Below are positions 34,469 through 42,353 of a DNA stretch of 64,000 nt, in pieces. How positions within the stretch are numbered: the stretch's first letter is position 1; each line of letters starts with the position of its first letter. The position numbers and the translations under genes are program-made. Source of the DNA: Actinoplanes sp. M2I2 (GTDB lineage: Bacteria; Actinomycetota; Actinomycetes; Mycobacteriales; Micromonosporaceae). The stretch is taken from positions 62,001 to 126,000 of the forward strand of contig NZ_JALPVJ010000020.1 of the NCBI RefSeq assembly GCF_023544445.1. The letters run 5' to 3'. The notes below the pieces were generated by a model. The model saw only the letters and a list, made by a program, of their open reading frames with translations. It was not told the origin of the DNA and made no database searches.

Positions 34469-35428
34469 TCAGTCCGGTGCGGGAGCCAGGGCCGACCGCA
34501 GCTCCGCGCCGAGTTCGGCCAGCGCCTGGGGCGCGCTGCGGCAGAGCTTCGGAAAGGCCAGAAACCCGTGCGGCATGCCGGCGTACGTGGTGGTGCGCAC
34601 GGGCACGCCGGCCGTCTCCAGGGCCCGGGCGTAGCGCAGACCGTCGTCCCGGATCGGGTCGTGCTCGGCCACCTGGATCAGGGCGCGGGGCAGGCCCCGG
34701 TGGTCCGCGGCGAACAGCGGTGATGCGTACGGCTGCTCGGGGTCGGCGCCGCCCAGGTAGTGGTCGCGGTAGGCGATGACGTCGCCCTTGGTCAGGATCG
34801 GGGCGTCGGCGTTCTCGTCGACCGAGGGGCTGGAGCCGGTGAGGTCCGTGGCCGGATAGATCAGGGCCTGGAACGCGATGGCCGGGCCCGAGCGGTCCCG
34901 GGCCATCAGGGTGGTGACCGCGGCCAGGTTGCCGCCGGCGCTGTCACCCATGACGGCGAGCCGGGCCGGGTCGGCGCCGAACTCCCCGGCCCGGGCGGCC
35001 AGGTCGACCAGGGCGGCGTAGCAGTCCTCGGCGGCGGCCGGGAAGCGGTGGGTCGGGGCGAGCCGGTAGTCGACCGACACCACGACCGCGCCGGCCGCGG
35101 CGGCGACGTTGCTGCACAGCCAGTCGGCCGTGTCGAGGGAGCCGACGACCCAGCCGCCGCCGTGGAAGTTCACGATCAGGGGCAGTGGGCCTCGACCCGG
35201 CGCGGCGGGCCGGTAGCTGCGGATGCGGAGCCGGCCGGCCTCACCCGCGGCGTACGAGTCGGTGAGGGTCACGCCCGGGGCGACGGCGCCGAGCAGCAGG
35301 TCGGTCACCGGGTTGTGGCTGACCTTGGCCCGCTGGTTGCGCAGGATCTGCTCGGTGCTCTGCCCGACGATCGAGTTGCGGCGCAGGACGCGACCGAGGA
35401 TGCGGACGCGGAGGTCGATCTTCGCCAT
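34469..35428 (-). CDS. Alpha/beta hydrolase, HSL-type esterase
   Basis: 319 aa. The oxyanion-hole motif FHGGGWVVGS, nucleophile elbow GDSAGGNLA, an Asp in EHDPIRDD and catalytic His in MPHGFLAF identify the hormone-sensitive-lipase (alpha/beta-hydrolase fold 3) family. SVDYRLAPTHRFPAAAEDCY is also typical. The ATG at 35428 (MAKIDLRV) is the most family-like start, although its ribosome site is weak. No signal peptide, so it is likely a cytosolic carboxylesterase acting on short acyl esters. Substrate unknown. Confidence 0.9.
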   Translation of the reverse strand: MAKIDLRVRILGRVLRRNSIVGQSTEQILRNQRAKVSHNPVTDLLLGAVAPGVTLTDSYAAGEAGRLRIRSYRPAAPGRGPLPLIVNFHGGGWVVGSLDTADWLCSNVAAAAGAVVVSVDYRLAPTHRFPAAAEDCYAALVDLAARAGEFGADPARLAVMGDSAGGNLAAVTTLMARDRSGPAIAFQALIYPATDLTGSSPSVDENADAPILTKGDVIAYRDHYLGGADPEQPYASPLFAADHRGLPRALIQVAEHDPIRDDGLRYARALETAGVPVRTTTYAGMPHGFLAFPKLCRSAPQALAELGAELRSALAPAPD

Positions 35429-35546
35429 GGACGCAGTCAACGCGTCCCGGAGCCCGGTTGTCCAGCAGGAGCAGGTCACCGCCCCGGCGGGCGGCTCGGC
35501 CATCGGCTGATACGGATGGTTATGATCGCCGCGACCATGGGGGATC

Positions 35547-35726
35547 ATGAACGACCTGAAGGACACCCGGCGTCTGCGGCTGCCGCAGAAACCGGTATTC
35601 GTGGACTGGCACGGCCGGCGCCGGCGGGCCGTCACCGCCGTCGGCGTCACGGTGGGGGTGGCGCTGGCCGGTTGGCTCGTGCTCATCGTCGCCGGCGTCG
35701 TCCTGGCGATGTCGGGGAGCGGCTGA
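35547..35726 (+). CDS. 59-aa single-span membrane protein preceding the trifunctional fusion gene
   Basis: The ATG at 35547 has GGGGG a few bases upstream, and the TGA ends at 35726, only 4 bp before the next start. The peptide begins MNDLKDTRRLRLPQKPVFVD, then has a basic WHGRRRRAV stop-transfer and one transmembrane helix (about residues 30-54: VTAVGVTVGVALAGWLVLIV), ending AMSGSG. Its basic side predicts a cytoplasmic N-terminus. Its tight spacing implies cotranscription and perhaps a small-subunit or assembly role for the large polysaccharide enzyme. Confidence 0.75.
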   Translation: MNDLKDTRRLRLPQKPVFVDWHGRRRRAVTAVGVTVGVALAGWLVLIVAGVVLAMSGSG

Positions 35727-35730
35727 CCCC

Positions 35731-38700
35731 GTGCCCCGGCACCGCGACGCCGGGCGCCCGCGGGCGCACTGGGCGATCTTCGTGCTGGCCGTCGCCGCCC
35801 TGGTCGCCACGCTGTTCCTCGACGATTTCGCGCAGGAGACCGGTGGAGGCACCGTCCCGCCGGGCCAGACCGAGATCGTGGAACGCGGATCGGCCGTCTC
35901 CGGTCCGGTCATCCATGTGGCGGACGGCCGGGTGGTGGCCGAGCGGCTGCCGTCGCGCACGGTCGCGCTGACCTTCGACGACGGGCCCGACCCGGTCTGG
36001 ACGCCGCGCATCCTCGACGCGCTGCGCCGGCACGGGGCGACCGCCACCTTCTTCGTGGTCGGCGCGCAGGTCAACGAACATCCGGAGCTGGTACGCCGGA
36101 TCGTCGCCGAGGGCCACCAGCTCGGCCTGCACTCGTTCACCCACCGCGACCTCACGACCATGTCGGAGCCGCGCCGGCGCCTCGAGTTCGAACTGACCCG
36201 CAACGCCGTCGCGCACGCCACCGGCCAGGACGTCCGGCTGTTCCGGCCGCCCTATCTGGCCTCCCCGGCCAAGGTCGACCGGGCGGCGCTCGCCCTGATC
36301 ACCGCGGCGGGCCGGGACGGGTACACGACGGTGCTGGCCGACCGCGACACCACCGACTGGCGCCGGCCCAGCGTGAAGACCATCGCCGGGCTGGCCGTGC
36401 CGGGCGGCTCCGCGGGCGCCGTCGTGCTGATGCACGACGGCGGTGGGGACCGCTCGAACACCGTCGAGGCGCTCGACGTCGTCCTGCCGAGGCTGGCCGC
36501 GCAGGGGCACCGCGCCGTGACCATCTCCGCCGCGCTGCCCGGCACGCCGCCCGCGACCGCGGCCCCGTGGCGGGCCAAGGCCCAGGGTGGCGGGTTCGCG
36601 GTCGCGCAGCGCGGGGCGGGCTGGACCCGTACGGGACTGTTCTGGTTGATGGTCTTCGCCACCGCGCTGGCCGGCACCCGGATGCTCATCCAGGTGAGCT
36701 GTGCGTGGTGGCACGCCCGGCGGCGGCGGAAGAACCCGCTCGGGCCGTACGAGGCGCCGGTCTCGGTCATCGTGCCCGCGTTCAACGAGGCGGCCAACAT
36801 CGTCGCGACGGTCCGGTCGCTGCTGGCCAACCACCGGGCCGACCTGGAGATCCTGGTGGTCGACGACGGCTCCACCGACGGCACGGCCGACCTGGTCGAG
36901 GCCCTCGGCGAGCCCGGCGTCCGAGTGTTGCGCCGGCCCAACGCCGGCAAGGCGGCCGCGCTGCGCACCGGGATCGCCGAGGCCCGGCACGACCTGCTGG
37001 TGATGATCGACGGCGACACGATCGTCGAGCCGGACACGATCGACATGCTGGTCCGCTCGTTCGCCGACCCGGCGGTGGGTGCGGTGGCCGGCAACGCCAA
37101 GGTGGCCAACCGGCGTGGCGTGATCGGTCGCTGGCAGCACCTGGAATACGTGGTGGCCTTCAATCTCGACCGGCGCGTGTTCGAGATGGCCGACTGCATG
37201 ACGACCGTGCCGGGCGCGCTCGGCGGGTTCCGTCGCGCCGCGCTCGAGGCGGCCGGCGGGGTCCGCAGCGACACCCTGGCCGAGGACACCGACCTGACGA
37301 TGGCGATCGTGCGGGCCGGCTGGCGGGTCGTCTACGACGACCTGGCCTGCGCCTGGACCGAGGCGCCGGGCACCTGGCAGGCCCTCTGGCGACAGCGCTA
37401 CCGCTGGTGTTACGGGACCATGCAGGCGATGTGGAAGCACCGGAAGGCCCTGACCGAACGCGGCCCGGCCGGCCGCTTCGGCCGCCGGGGGCTCGGTTAT
37501 GTGGCGGCCTTCCAGATCCTGCAGCCGCTGCTCGGCCCCATCGTCGACGTCTACTTGCTCTATTCCCTGCTGTTCCAGCCGTCCGGTCTGGCCGCGGTGC
37601 TCTGGCTGGGCCTGCACCTCGCCCAGTTCGCCGTCGCCGCGTACGCGTTCCGCCTCGACAAGGAACCCGGCGGGCCGCTGTGGTCGCTGCCGCTGCTGCA
37701 GATCGGCTACCGCCAGCTCATCTATCTGGTCACCATCCAGTCCGCGGTCACCGCGCTGGCCGGTGGCGGGCTGCGCTGGCACGTGTCCAGCCGCACCGGC
37801 CGGGCGGCCGCGCTCGACGCGTCCGCGGCGACATCCGACCCGAAGGCGGCGCGCACCCAGCGGCTCGTCCGGCAGATCCGGCTCGGGCTCTATCGCGACC
37901 CCCGGTGGGCTCGGTACAGCTTCCGGGCCGGCCTGGCGCTGATGCTGATCAGCGCGGGCGTCTGGGCCGGCGGCACGATGGTCACCGGCCGCTACGCCGG
38001 CGCCGTGGCGCGCGACGACCTGCTCGGCGTGACCGCGTCCTATCACCTCGCGCCGCAGGGCTGGAGCCTCGACCGCGCCCTCAACGTGCTGCTGATCGGC
38101 GTGGACTGGCGCAAGGGGCAGACCGGCATGATCCGCTCGGACACCGTGATGATCCTGCACGTGCCGAAGACCAAGGACCGGGCGTACCTGTTCTCGTTGC
38201 CCCGCGACACCATCGTCGACATCCCGGCGCTGCCCGCCGCCGGTTTCCAGGGCGGCCGCGACCGGCTCAACAGCTCCTTCGCGTACGGCGCGGGGCTGGA
38301 CCAGAATCGGGCCCAGGGAGGCCGCCTGCTGGCCGCGACCGTCCAGAAGCTCACCGGGCTGCCGGGCCTCGACGCCGCGATCCTCATCGACTTCTACGGC
38401 TTCTCCGACGTGGTGAAGGCGCTCGGCGGCATGAAGGTCTGCGTCGACGCCGACGTGCGTTCGATCCACACCAAGCGGTTGTTCCGGGCCGGCTGCCGCC
38501 GGATGAGCGGCGAGGAGGCCATCGACTATCTGCGCCAGCGCAAGAAGGTCAAGGGCAGCGACTACGGCCGTCAGCAGCACCAGCAGCAGTTCATCACGTC
38601 GATCGCGGCCGAGGTGAAACGGCAGAATCTGGCGGCCAACCCGGTACGGCTGGACGCCCTGCTGCGCGCGGCCGGGAACGCGATGACCGTGACCACCGGG

Positions 38701-38922
38701 CCGGCCGAGCCGCTCGACCTGGTCTTCGCCCTGCGCGGCATCAACCCCGACCGGGTCACCATGCTGCGCACCCCCGGCCACGGCCGGCACGACGCCGCCG
38801 GCAACTATCTCGGTGAGGTCCTCGAGCCGGCCGCCTTCGACCTGTTCCGGGCGGTACGCGAGGAGAAGCTGCCCCGGTTCGTGGCCGCCCACCCCGAACT
38901 GACCGGCCGGCCCCTCGTCTGA
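35731..38922 (+). CDS. Trifunctional polysaccharide deacetylase - GT2 glycosyltransferase - LCP protein
   Basis: 1063 aa in one unbroken frame from the GTG at 35731. One N-terminal transmembrane segment (about 13-30). NodB deacetylase about 70-265: VALTFDDGPDPVWTPRIL with the catalytic Asp pair, LHSFTHRD metal His pair, FRPPY, VVLMHDGG. Transmembrane helix near 305-325. GT2 domain about 340-570: VSVIVPAFNEAANIVATVRS, LVVDDGSTDGT, IDGDTIVEPDT, LAEDTDLTMA and the processive signature QRYRWCYGT. Several helices to about 690 and another near 735. LCP domain about 780-1000: LNVLLIGVDWRKG, IRSDTVMILHVP, LFSLPRDTIVDIP, LGGMKVCVDADV, EEAIDYLRQRKKVKGSDYGR. GT2 could polymerise, NodB deacetylate and LCP attach a glycan to peptidoglycan. 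NodB-GT2 fusions are known; the added LCP domain is the remarkable part. Confidence 0.92.
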   Translation: MPRHRDAGRPRAHWAIFVLAVAALVATLFLDDFAQETGGGTVPPGQTEIVERGSAVSGPVIHVADGRVVAERLPSRTVALTFDDGPDPVWTPRILDALRRHGATATFFVVGAQVNEHPELVRRIVAEGHQLGLHSFTHRDLTTMSEPRRRLEFELTRNAVAHATGQDVRLFRPPYLASPAKVDRAALALITAAGRDGYTTVLADRDTTDWRRPSVKTIAGLAVPGGSAGAVVLMHDGGGDRSNTVEALDVVLPRLAAQGHRAVTISAALPGTPPATAAPWRAKAQGGGFAVAQRGAGWTRTGLFWLMVFATALAGTRMLIQVSCAWWHARRRRKNPLGPYEAPVSVIVPAFNEAANIVATVRSLLANHRADLEILVVDDGSTDGTADLVEALGEPGVRVLRRPNAGKAAALRTGIAEARHDLLVMIDGDTIVEPDTIDMLVRSFADPAVGAVAGNAKVANRRGVIGRWQHLEYVVAFNLDRRVFEMADCMTTVPGALGGFRRAALEAAGGVRSDTLAEDTDLTMAIVRAGWRVVYDDLACAWTEAPGTWQALWRQRYRWCYGTMQAMWKHRKALTERGPAGRFGRRGLGYVAAFQILQPLLGPIVDVYLLYSLLFQPSGLAAVLWLGLHLAQFAVAAYAFRLDKEPGGPLWSLPLLQIGYRQLIYLVTIQSAVTALAGGGLRWHVSSRTGRAAALDASAATSDPKAARTQRLVRQIRLGLYRDPRWARYSFRAGLALMLISAGVWAGGTMVTGRYAGAVARDDLLGVTASYHLAPQGWSLDRALNVLLIGVDWRKGQTGMIRSDTVMILHVPKTKDRAYLFSLPRDTIVDIPALPAAGFQGGRDRLNSSFAYGAGLDQNRAQGGRLLAATVQKLTGLPGLDAAILIDFYGFSDVVKALGGMKVCVDADVRSIHTKRLFRAGCRRMSGEEAIDYLRQRKKVKGSDYGRQQHQQQFITSIAAEVKRQNLAANPVRLDALLRAAGNAMTVTTGPAEPLDLVFALRGINPDRVTMLRTPGHGRHDAAGNYLGEVLEPAAFDLFRAVREEKLPRFVAAHPELTGRPLV

Positions 38923-39022
38923 CCACGGTCGTCAGCCGAAGCCGGGCCGTGGCGGCACACCGCGCGGGTGACATCGGGCGACGGTCGCGCCCGGCGTGAC
39001 GGATGTGCCTGGTCCGGGCCAG

Positions 39023-39034
39023 TAGGGTGCGCGG
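39023..39034 (+). promoter_or_regulatory. Probable leaderless -10 element for the NACHT gene
   Basis: TAGGGT at 39023-39028 is followed by 6 nt and the ATG at 39035, with no Shine-Dalgarno. Confidence 0.5.
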
Positions 39035-41287
39035 ATGCCACCGCGTCGGCAGCGCACGGGAATCTCGCGTACAGGATGGTCCTATCTCCTTCTCGGCAGT
39101 GCCGTCTTCTCCAGCGCGCTCGGAGCGTTTCTGCTGTTCCTCATCCGCGAGGGCCGGGAGAAGTCCGATCAGTGGGCCAGCATCCTCGGGCTGTTCATCG
39201 GGATCTCGGGCCTGGTGGTCTCGATCGTCGGGCTGATCGTGTCGTCACGGTCGTCGTCGTCCGAATACGCCGATCCGTCGGCGGGCCGGTGGGCCGAGCC
39301 GCTGTCGGACGGCATCCGGGAACTCGTGCGGCACCAGGTCACCCATCTGTCCCAACCGGTCGACGTGGAGGTCGTCGTCCACGAATCCCTGCCCCGCGGC
39401 CGGCTCGAGACACGACAACCCGGCTATACGACGACGACTTCAGCCCTGCACAAGGTGTTCCTGACCACGCTCAGCGGCAGTCTCCTGATCACCGGGGAGA
39501 CCGGCACCGGGAAGAGTCACCTGTTGCAGCGCCTGGCGTACCGCACGGCGGAGGCGGCTCGAAGCGCCGGACCCGACGCCCCGGCCACGAGACTGCCGGT
39601 CTATGCCCGGTTCAGGGACTGGGAAGCCGACATGACCGTCGAGGACTGGCTCATCCGGGCCCTGGACGACCTGGTCGGCCTCTCGAAGGACATCTCCGCC
39701 GGCGGCATGTCGAAAGACATCGCCGCCGGCATGATCGAGGCGTCTCGAGTGGTGCTGCTGCTGGACGGACTCGATGAGCTGGACAGCGCCCAGCTGCGAC
39801 AGTCGCGACTGGAGGAGATCGAGCGACTCCAGGAACGCGTCGGCCCGATCACGATCGCGATCACCTGCCGGACCACCGAGTACGAACGGCTGCCGGCCAC
39901 GCAGCAGTGGCGGCACGTCGAACTCTCGGCGCTGTCGAAGGCCTCTGTGCTCGGGGTGCTCGCGGCGAACCGGCTCACCGCGCTTCGCAGCAGCGCGCAG
40001 GGAAACGCTGATCTGCTCGAGGCCCTGACCAACCTCTTCATCCTCAACGCCGCGGCCGCTGTCTACCGGGAATCGCCGGTCGAGGACACGGTCCACGGCG
40101 GCAGCTGGCGGCAGCGGATCCTGGACCGATACGTCGACCATCTGACGCTCGCCAAGGACAGCAGCACGTTCATGGGCCGGCCGGCGGCGGCGGCGACCCG
40201 TCTGCGCGAGGGGCTCTCCTGGATCGCCGTCGAACTGCTGACCGGGGAACGGCAGCGCTTCACCAGCCATCCCCCGCCACGGTGGTACGGCCGACAGAAG
40301 TCGCCGGAGATCGGGGTACAGGCACTGATCGCTGTGGGCGACGCGGCAGTCGTGGGCGGCGTGGTCGCAGGCGCCTTGGCGACTCTGCTGAAGCCGGCCG
40401 GGGCCGCTGCCATCGGCGGGCTGATCGCGGCGTCCGTGCTCGCCATCGATCTGTACGTGAGTTTCCGGATGCCCTACGGCTTCATCGATGGGGACGACGA
40501 CACCGAACAAACCTGGTCCGTTCAGCATGCCGCCCGCCATTTCCCGGCGCTGTTGTGGCGGTGGGTCCGAAAGCTCCTCGTGGTGATCGCGCTGGCCATG
40601 GTCTGTGGGCTGATCTCAGTGGCGGCGGTGTGGCGGAGCCCGTTCTCCATCGACTGGGAGCCGGTGCTGTTGTCCGTGATGGGCATGCTGCTTCTGGCCG
40701 TCCCCTTCACCTTCGTGTACGCCGGACTCCACGATGGTCCCGCTTCCGCCGTCCTGCCATCCCCGGTCGAGACCGGCCTCAAGCCGGTCCTGCGTCAGAT
40801 GATGCGGCCACCGCCGCGCACGATGCTGCTGTCCGCCGGCCTTTCGGGGCTCGCCGCCGCCACCATCGCCGCATCGGGTTTCCTCTTCGATCGCGCCAGG
40901 GCCGTGGCGGTCATGCCGGACCATCCCGCAGCCGGCATGTCGCGGATCTTCCTGCGGCTGGAGTCCGGATGGAGCGAGGCTCCTCTCGGCAGCCTGTACC
41001 CCGGCGTGTGGTGGGTGCCGACGGTGGCGCTCATCGTGGCCGTGACCGTCTGCCTCGCCAACGGCGTACTGACGGCGTTCAACCAGATCCTGACGGTCTT
41101 CTGGGGACGGTGGCTGCAGCGTGCGGCCGGCCTGCCGTGCGACCCGATGCAATTCTTGTTCGAGGCGACCCGGTACGGGCTGGTCGAGGAACGGTTCGGG
41201 ACCTACACCTTCACTCACCGCCTGCTCAAGGAGCACTTCGCCGAGTACGAGACCCGCCACGAACCGGTTCTCGACCGATCGGGCTGA
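39035..41287 (+). CDS. Membrane-embedded NACHT-type NTPase (STAND)
   Basis: 750 aa. Two N-terminal transmembrane helices (WSYLLLGSAVFSSALGAFLL; SILGLFIGISGLVVSIVGLI) are followed by a NACHT domain: Walker A GETGTGKSH near residue 155, Walker B VVLLLDGLDELD near 240, and a sensor-type TCRTTEYERL near 278. About six C-terminal helices follow (from ALIAVGDAAVVGGVVAGALA). A final winged-helix-like YTFTHRLLKEHFAEYE ends the protein. STAND NTPases switch on ligand sensing, and some NACHT proteins are antiphage sensors. Nothing adjacent confirms defence. The second half could be a membrane effector. Confidence 0.85.
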   Translation: MPPRRQRTGISRTGWSYLLLGSAVFSSALGAFLLFLIREGREKSDQWASILGLFIGISGLVVSIVGLIVSSRSSSSEYADPSAGRWAEPLSDGIRELVRHQVTHLSQPVDVEVVVHESLPRGRLETRQPGYTTTTSALHKVFLTTLSGSLLITGETGTGKSHLLQRLAYRTAEAARSAGPDAPATRLPVYARFRDWEADMTVEDWLIRALDDLVGLSKDISAGGMSKDIAAGMIEASRVVLLLDGLDELDSAQLRQSRLEEIERLQERVGPITIAITCRTTEYERLPATQQWRHVELSALSKASVLGVLAANRLTALRSSAQGNADLLEALTNLFILNAAAAVYRESPVEDTVHGGSWRQRILDRYVDHLTLAKDSSTFMGRPAAAATRLREGLSWIAVELLTGERQRFTSHPPPRWYGRQKSPEIGVQALIAVGDAAVVGGVVAGALATLLKPAGAAAIGGLIAASVLAIDLYVSFRMPYGFIDGDDDTEQTWSVQHAARHFPALLWRWVRKLLVVIALAMVCGLISVAAVWRSPFSIDWEPVLLSVMGMLLLAVPFTFVYAGLHDGPASAVLPSPVETGLKPVLRQMMRPPPRTMLLSAGLSGLAAATIAASGFLFDRARAVAVMPDHPAAGMSRIFLRLESGWSEAPLGSLYPGVWWVPTVALIVAVTVCLANGVLTAFNQILTVFWGRWLQRAAGLPCDPMQFLFEATRYGLVEERFGTYTFTHRLLKEHFAEYETRHEPVLDRSG

Positions 41288-41381
41288 TCCGATCTTCAGG
41301 CCGCGCGGCGGGTCCGGACCCGGATGTGGTCGATCGCGGCGGCCGGCGACGCGCCACCCCGCGGCTGGGAAAGGTCATCGG

Positions 41382-41394
41382 TAGCCTCAGCGGC
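41382..41394 (+). promoter_or_regulatory. Probable leaderless -10 element for the nitroreductase gene
   Basis: TAGCCT at 41382-41387 lies 7 nt before the ATG at 41395, with no ribosome-binding sequence. Confidence 0.45.
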
Positions 41395-41808
41395 ATGACC
41401 GACTACAACGACTGGAACGCGAAAGTGATCGACGAGTTCCGGGCGAAGGGCGGCAAGGGCGTCGGCCAGTTCGGCGACGCGCTCCTGCTGCTGCATCACA
41501 CCGGCGCCCGGACCGGGGTCGAGCGGGTCTCCCCGCTCGCCCGTCTCGAGGACGGTGACCGGCTGGTGATCGTGGCCTCACGAGCCGGCGCGCCGCAGAA
41601 CCCGAACTGGTTCCACAACCTCAAAGCCCATCCCGACACGACGATCGAGGTGGGCACCGAGACCCGCGCTGTCCGGGCCGTGGAGATCACCGGCGACGAC
41701 TACGAGCAGACGTGGGCCCGGGTGACGGCGGCGATGCCCAACTTCGCCGAATACCAGACGCGGACGACCCGCCGGATTCCGCTGGTGGCACTGCTCGACA
41801 GGGATTAG
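41395..41808 (+). CDS. Deazaflavin (F420)-dependent nitroreductase family protein (Ddn-like)
   Basis: 137 aa from the ATG at 41395; the long upstream extension of this frame is spurious. Family features: LLLLHHTGARTGVERVSPLA, DRLVIVASRAGAPQNPNWFH NLKAHPD in sequence, then TTIEVGTETRAVRAVEI and a terminal TTRRIPLVAL. Ddn-like split-barrel proteins bind cofactor F420 and reduce quinones, nitroimidazoles or other electrophiles. They occur in F420-producing actinobacteria, consistent with the host guess. Monocistronic. Confidence 0.92.
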   Translation: MTDYNDWNAKVIDEFRAKGGKGVGQFGDALLLLHHTGARTGVERVSPLARLEDGDRLVIVASRAGAPQNPNWFHNLKAHPDTTIEVGTETRAVRAVEITGDDYEQTWARVTAAMPNFAEYQTRTTRRIPLVALLDRD

Positions 41809-41877
41809 ATCGCTCTGCGGCCGGGCCGGGCCGCCTCGACAGGACGTGCTCGAAGCGGCCGCGGGTGGCCGGGCGTT

Positions 41878-41919
41878 CGAGAGGCCTCCGTCCTGGGGCG
41901 CCCGGGCGGAGGCCTCTCG
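41878..41919. terminator. Bidirectional terminator
   Basis: A perfect 13-bp stem is formed by CGAGAGGCCTCCG at 41878-41890 and its complement at 41907-41919, with a 16-nt loop. It lies between the convergent nitroreductase and EthD genes. Confidence 0.8.
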
Positions 41920-41935
41920 TCGGTCGGCCGAGCCG

Positions 41936-42238
41936 TCAGGCCTCGATGTCGGAGAACAGGCCCTTGAACGGCACCTGGGTGCCCACCAGCCCGCCGAAGA
42001 GATCGCCGGCGGCCGGGGTGGCTACGGCCGCGGAGGCGTCCTCGTAGCTGGCGAAGTAGAGGTCGAGGGTCCGGTACGCGGGGGTCGGCGTGCCGTCCTC
42101 CTTGGGCCACACCCGGGCCGACTCGAGCCGCTGCAGGTTCGGGAACTTTTCGGCGGCCCGCTTCACGTCCTCGTAGACCCCCTCGAACGCCTCGGGGTCC
42201 GCGGGGTTGTCGATGATCAGCGTGATCTTGGTGGGCAT
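41936..42238 (-). CDS. EthD-domain protein
   Basis: 100 aa from the ATG at 42238, with AAGGAG upstream. The dimeric alpha/beta-barrel family pattern is visible: ITLIIDNPADPEAFEGVYED, PNLQRLESARVWPKEDGTPT, YRTLDLYFASYEDASAAVAT. EthD-type proteins assist oxidative degradation pathways, often as small stress-inducible enzymes. The promoter carries two GAAC/GTTC palindromes identical in layout to those before the DUF308-flavoprotein operon, so it is probably repressed by the TetR protein encoded at 44282-44923. Confidence 0.85.
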   Translation of the reverse strand: MPTKITLIIDNPADPEAFEGVYEDVKRAAEKFPNLQRLESARVWPKEDGTPTPAYRTLDLYFASYEDASAAVATPAAGDLFGGLVGTQVPFKGLFSDIEA

Positions 42239-42289
42239 GGCCGTCTCCTTGCGGTTGACCGAGCGAGGAGCCGTGCGGCCTCGCCGGTG

Positions 42290-42353
42290 GAACGATCGTT
42301 CTGTCACGAGCAACGGTAGGCGCCGGCCGAACCCGCGTCAAGACCGAACGTTC
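42290..42353 (-). promoter_or_regulatory. Promoter of the EthD gene with two TetR operators
   Basis: Reading leftward: GAACGTTC at 42353-42346 in context TAGAACGTTCGGT, then TTGACG (-35, 42341-42336), an exact 17-bp spacer, TACCGT (-10, 42318-42313), then ACAGAACGATCGTTC with the perfect palindrome GAACGATCGTTC at 42301-42290. One site abuts the -35 and the other covers the likely start point. Confidence 0.75.

Noticed and set aside
34371..34634. Short plus-strand frame with GGAG before ATG 34383 and a weak signal-like start
   Set aside because: It soon overlaps the esterase gene antisense and its sequence has no secretion-quality hydrophobic core. At most the relic of a secreted-protein gene start.
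35683..38892. A 1069-codon minus-strand frame antisense to the trifunctional gene
   Set aside because: It is His/Gly/Arg/Asp-rich low-complexity sequence with no motif. The plus-strand frame contains three complete enzyme domains, so this is a GC-driven shadow.
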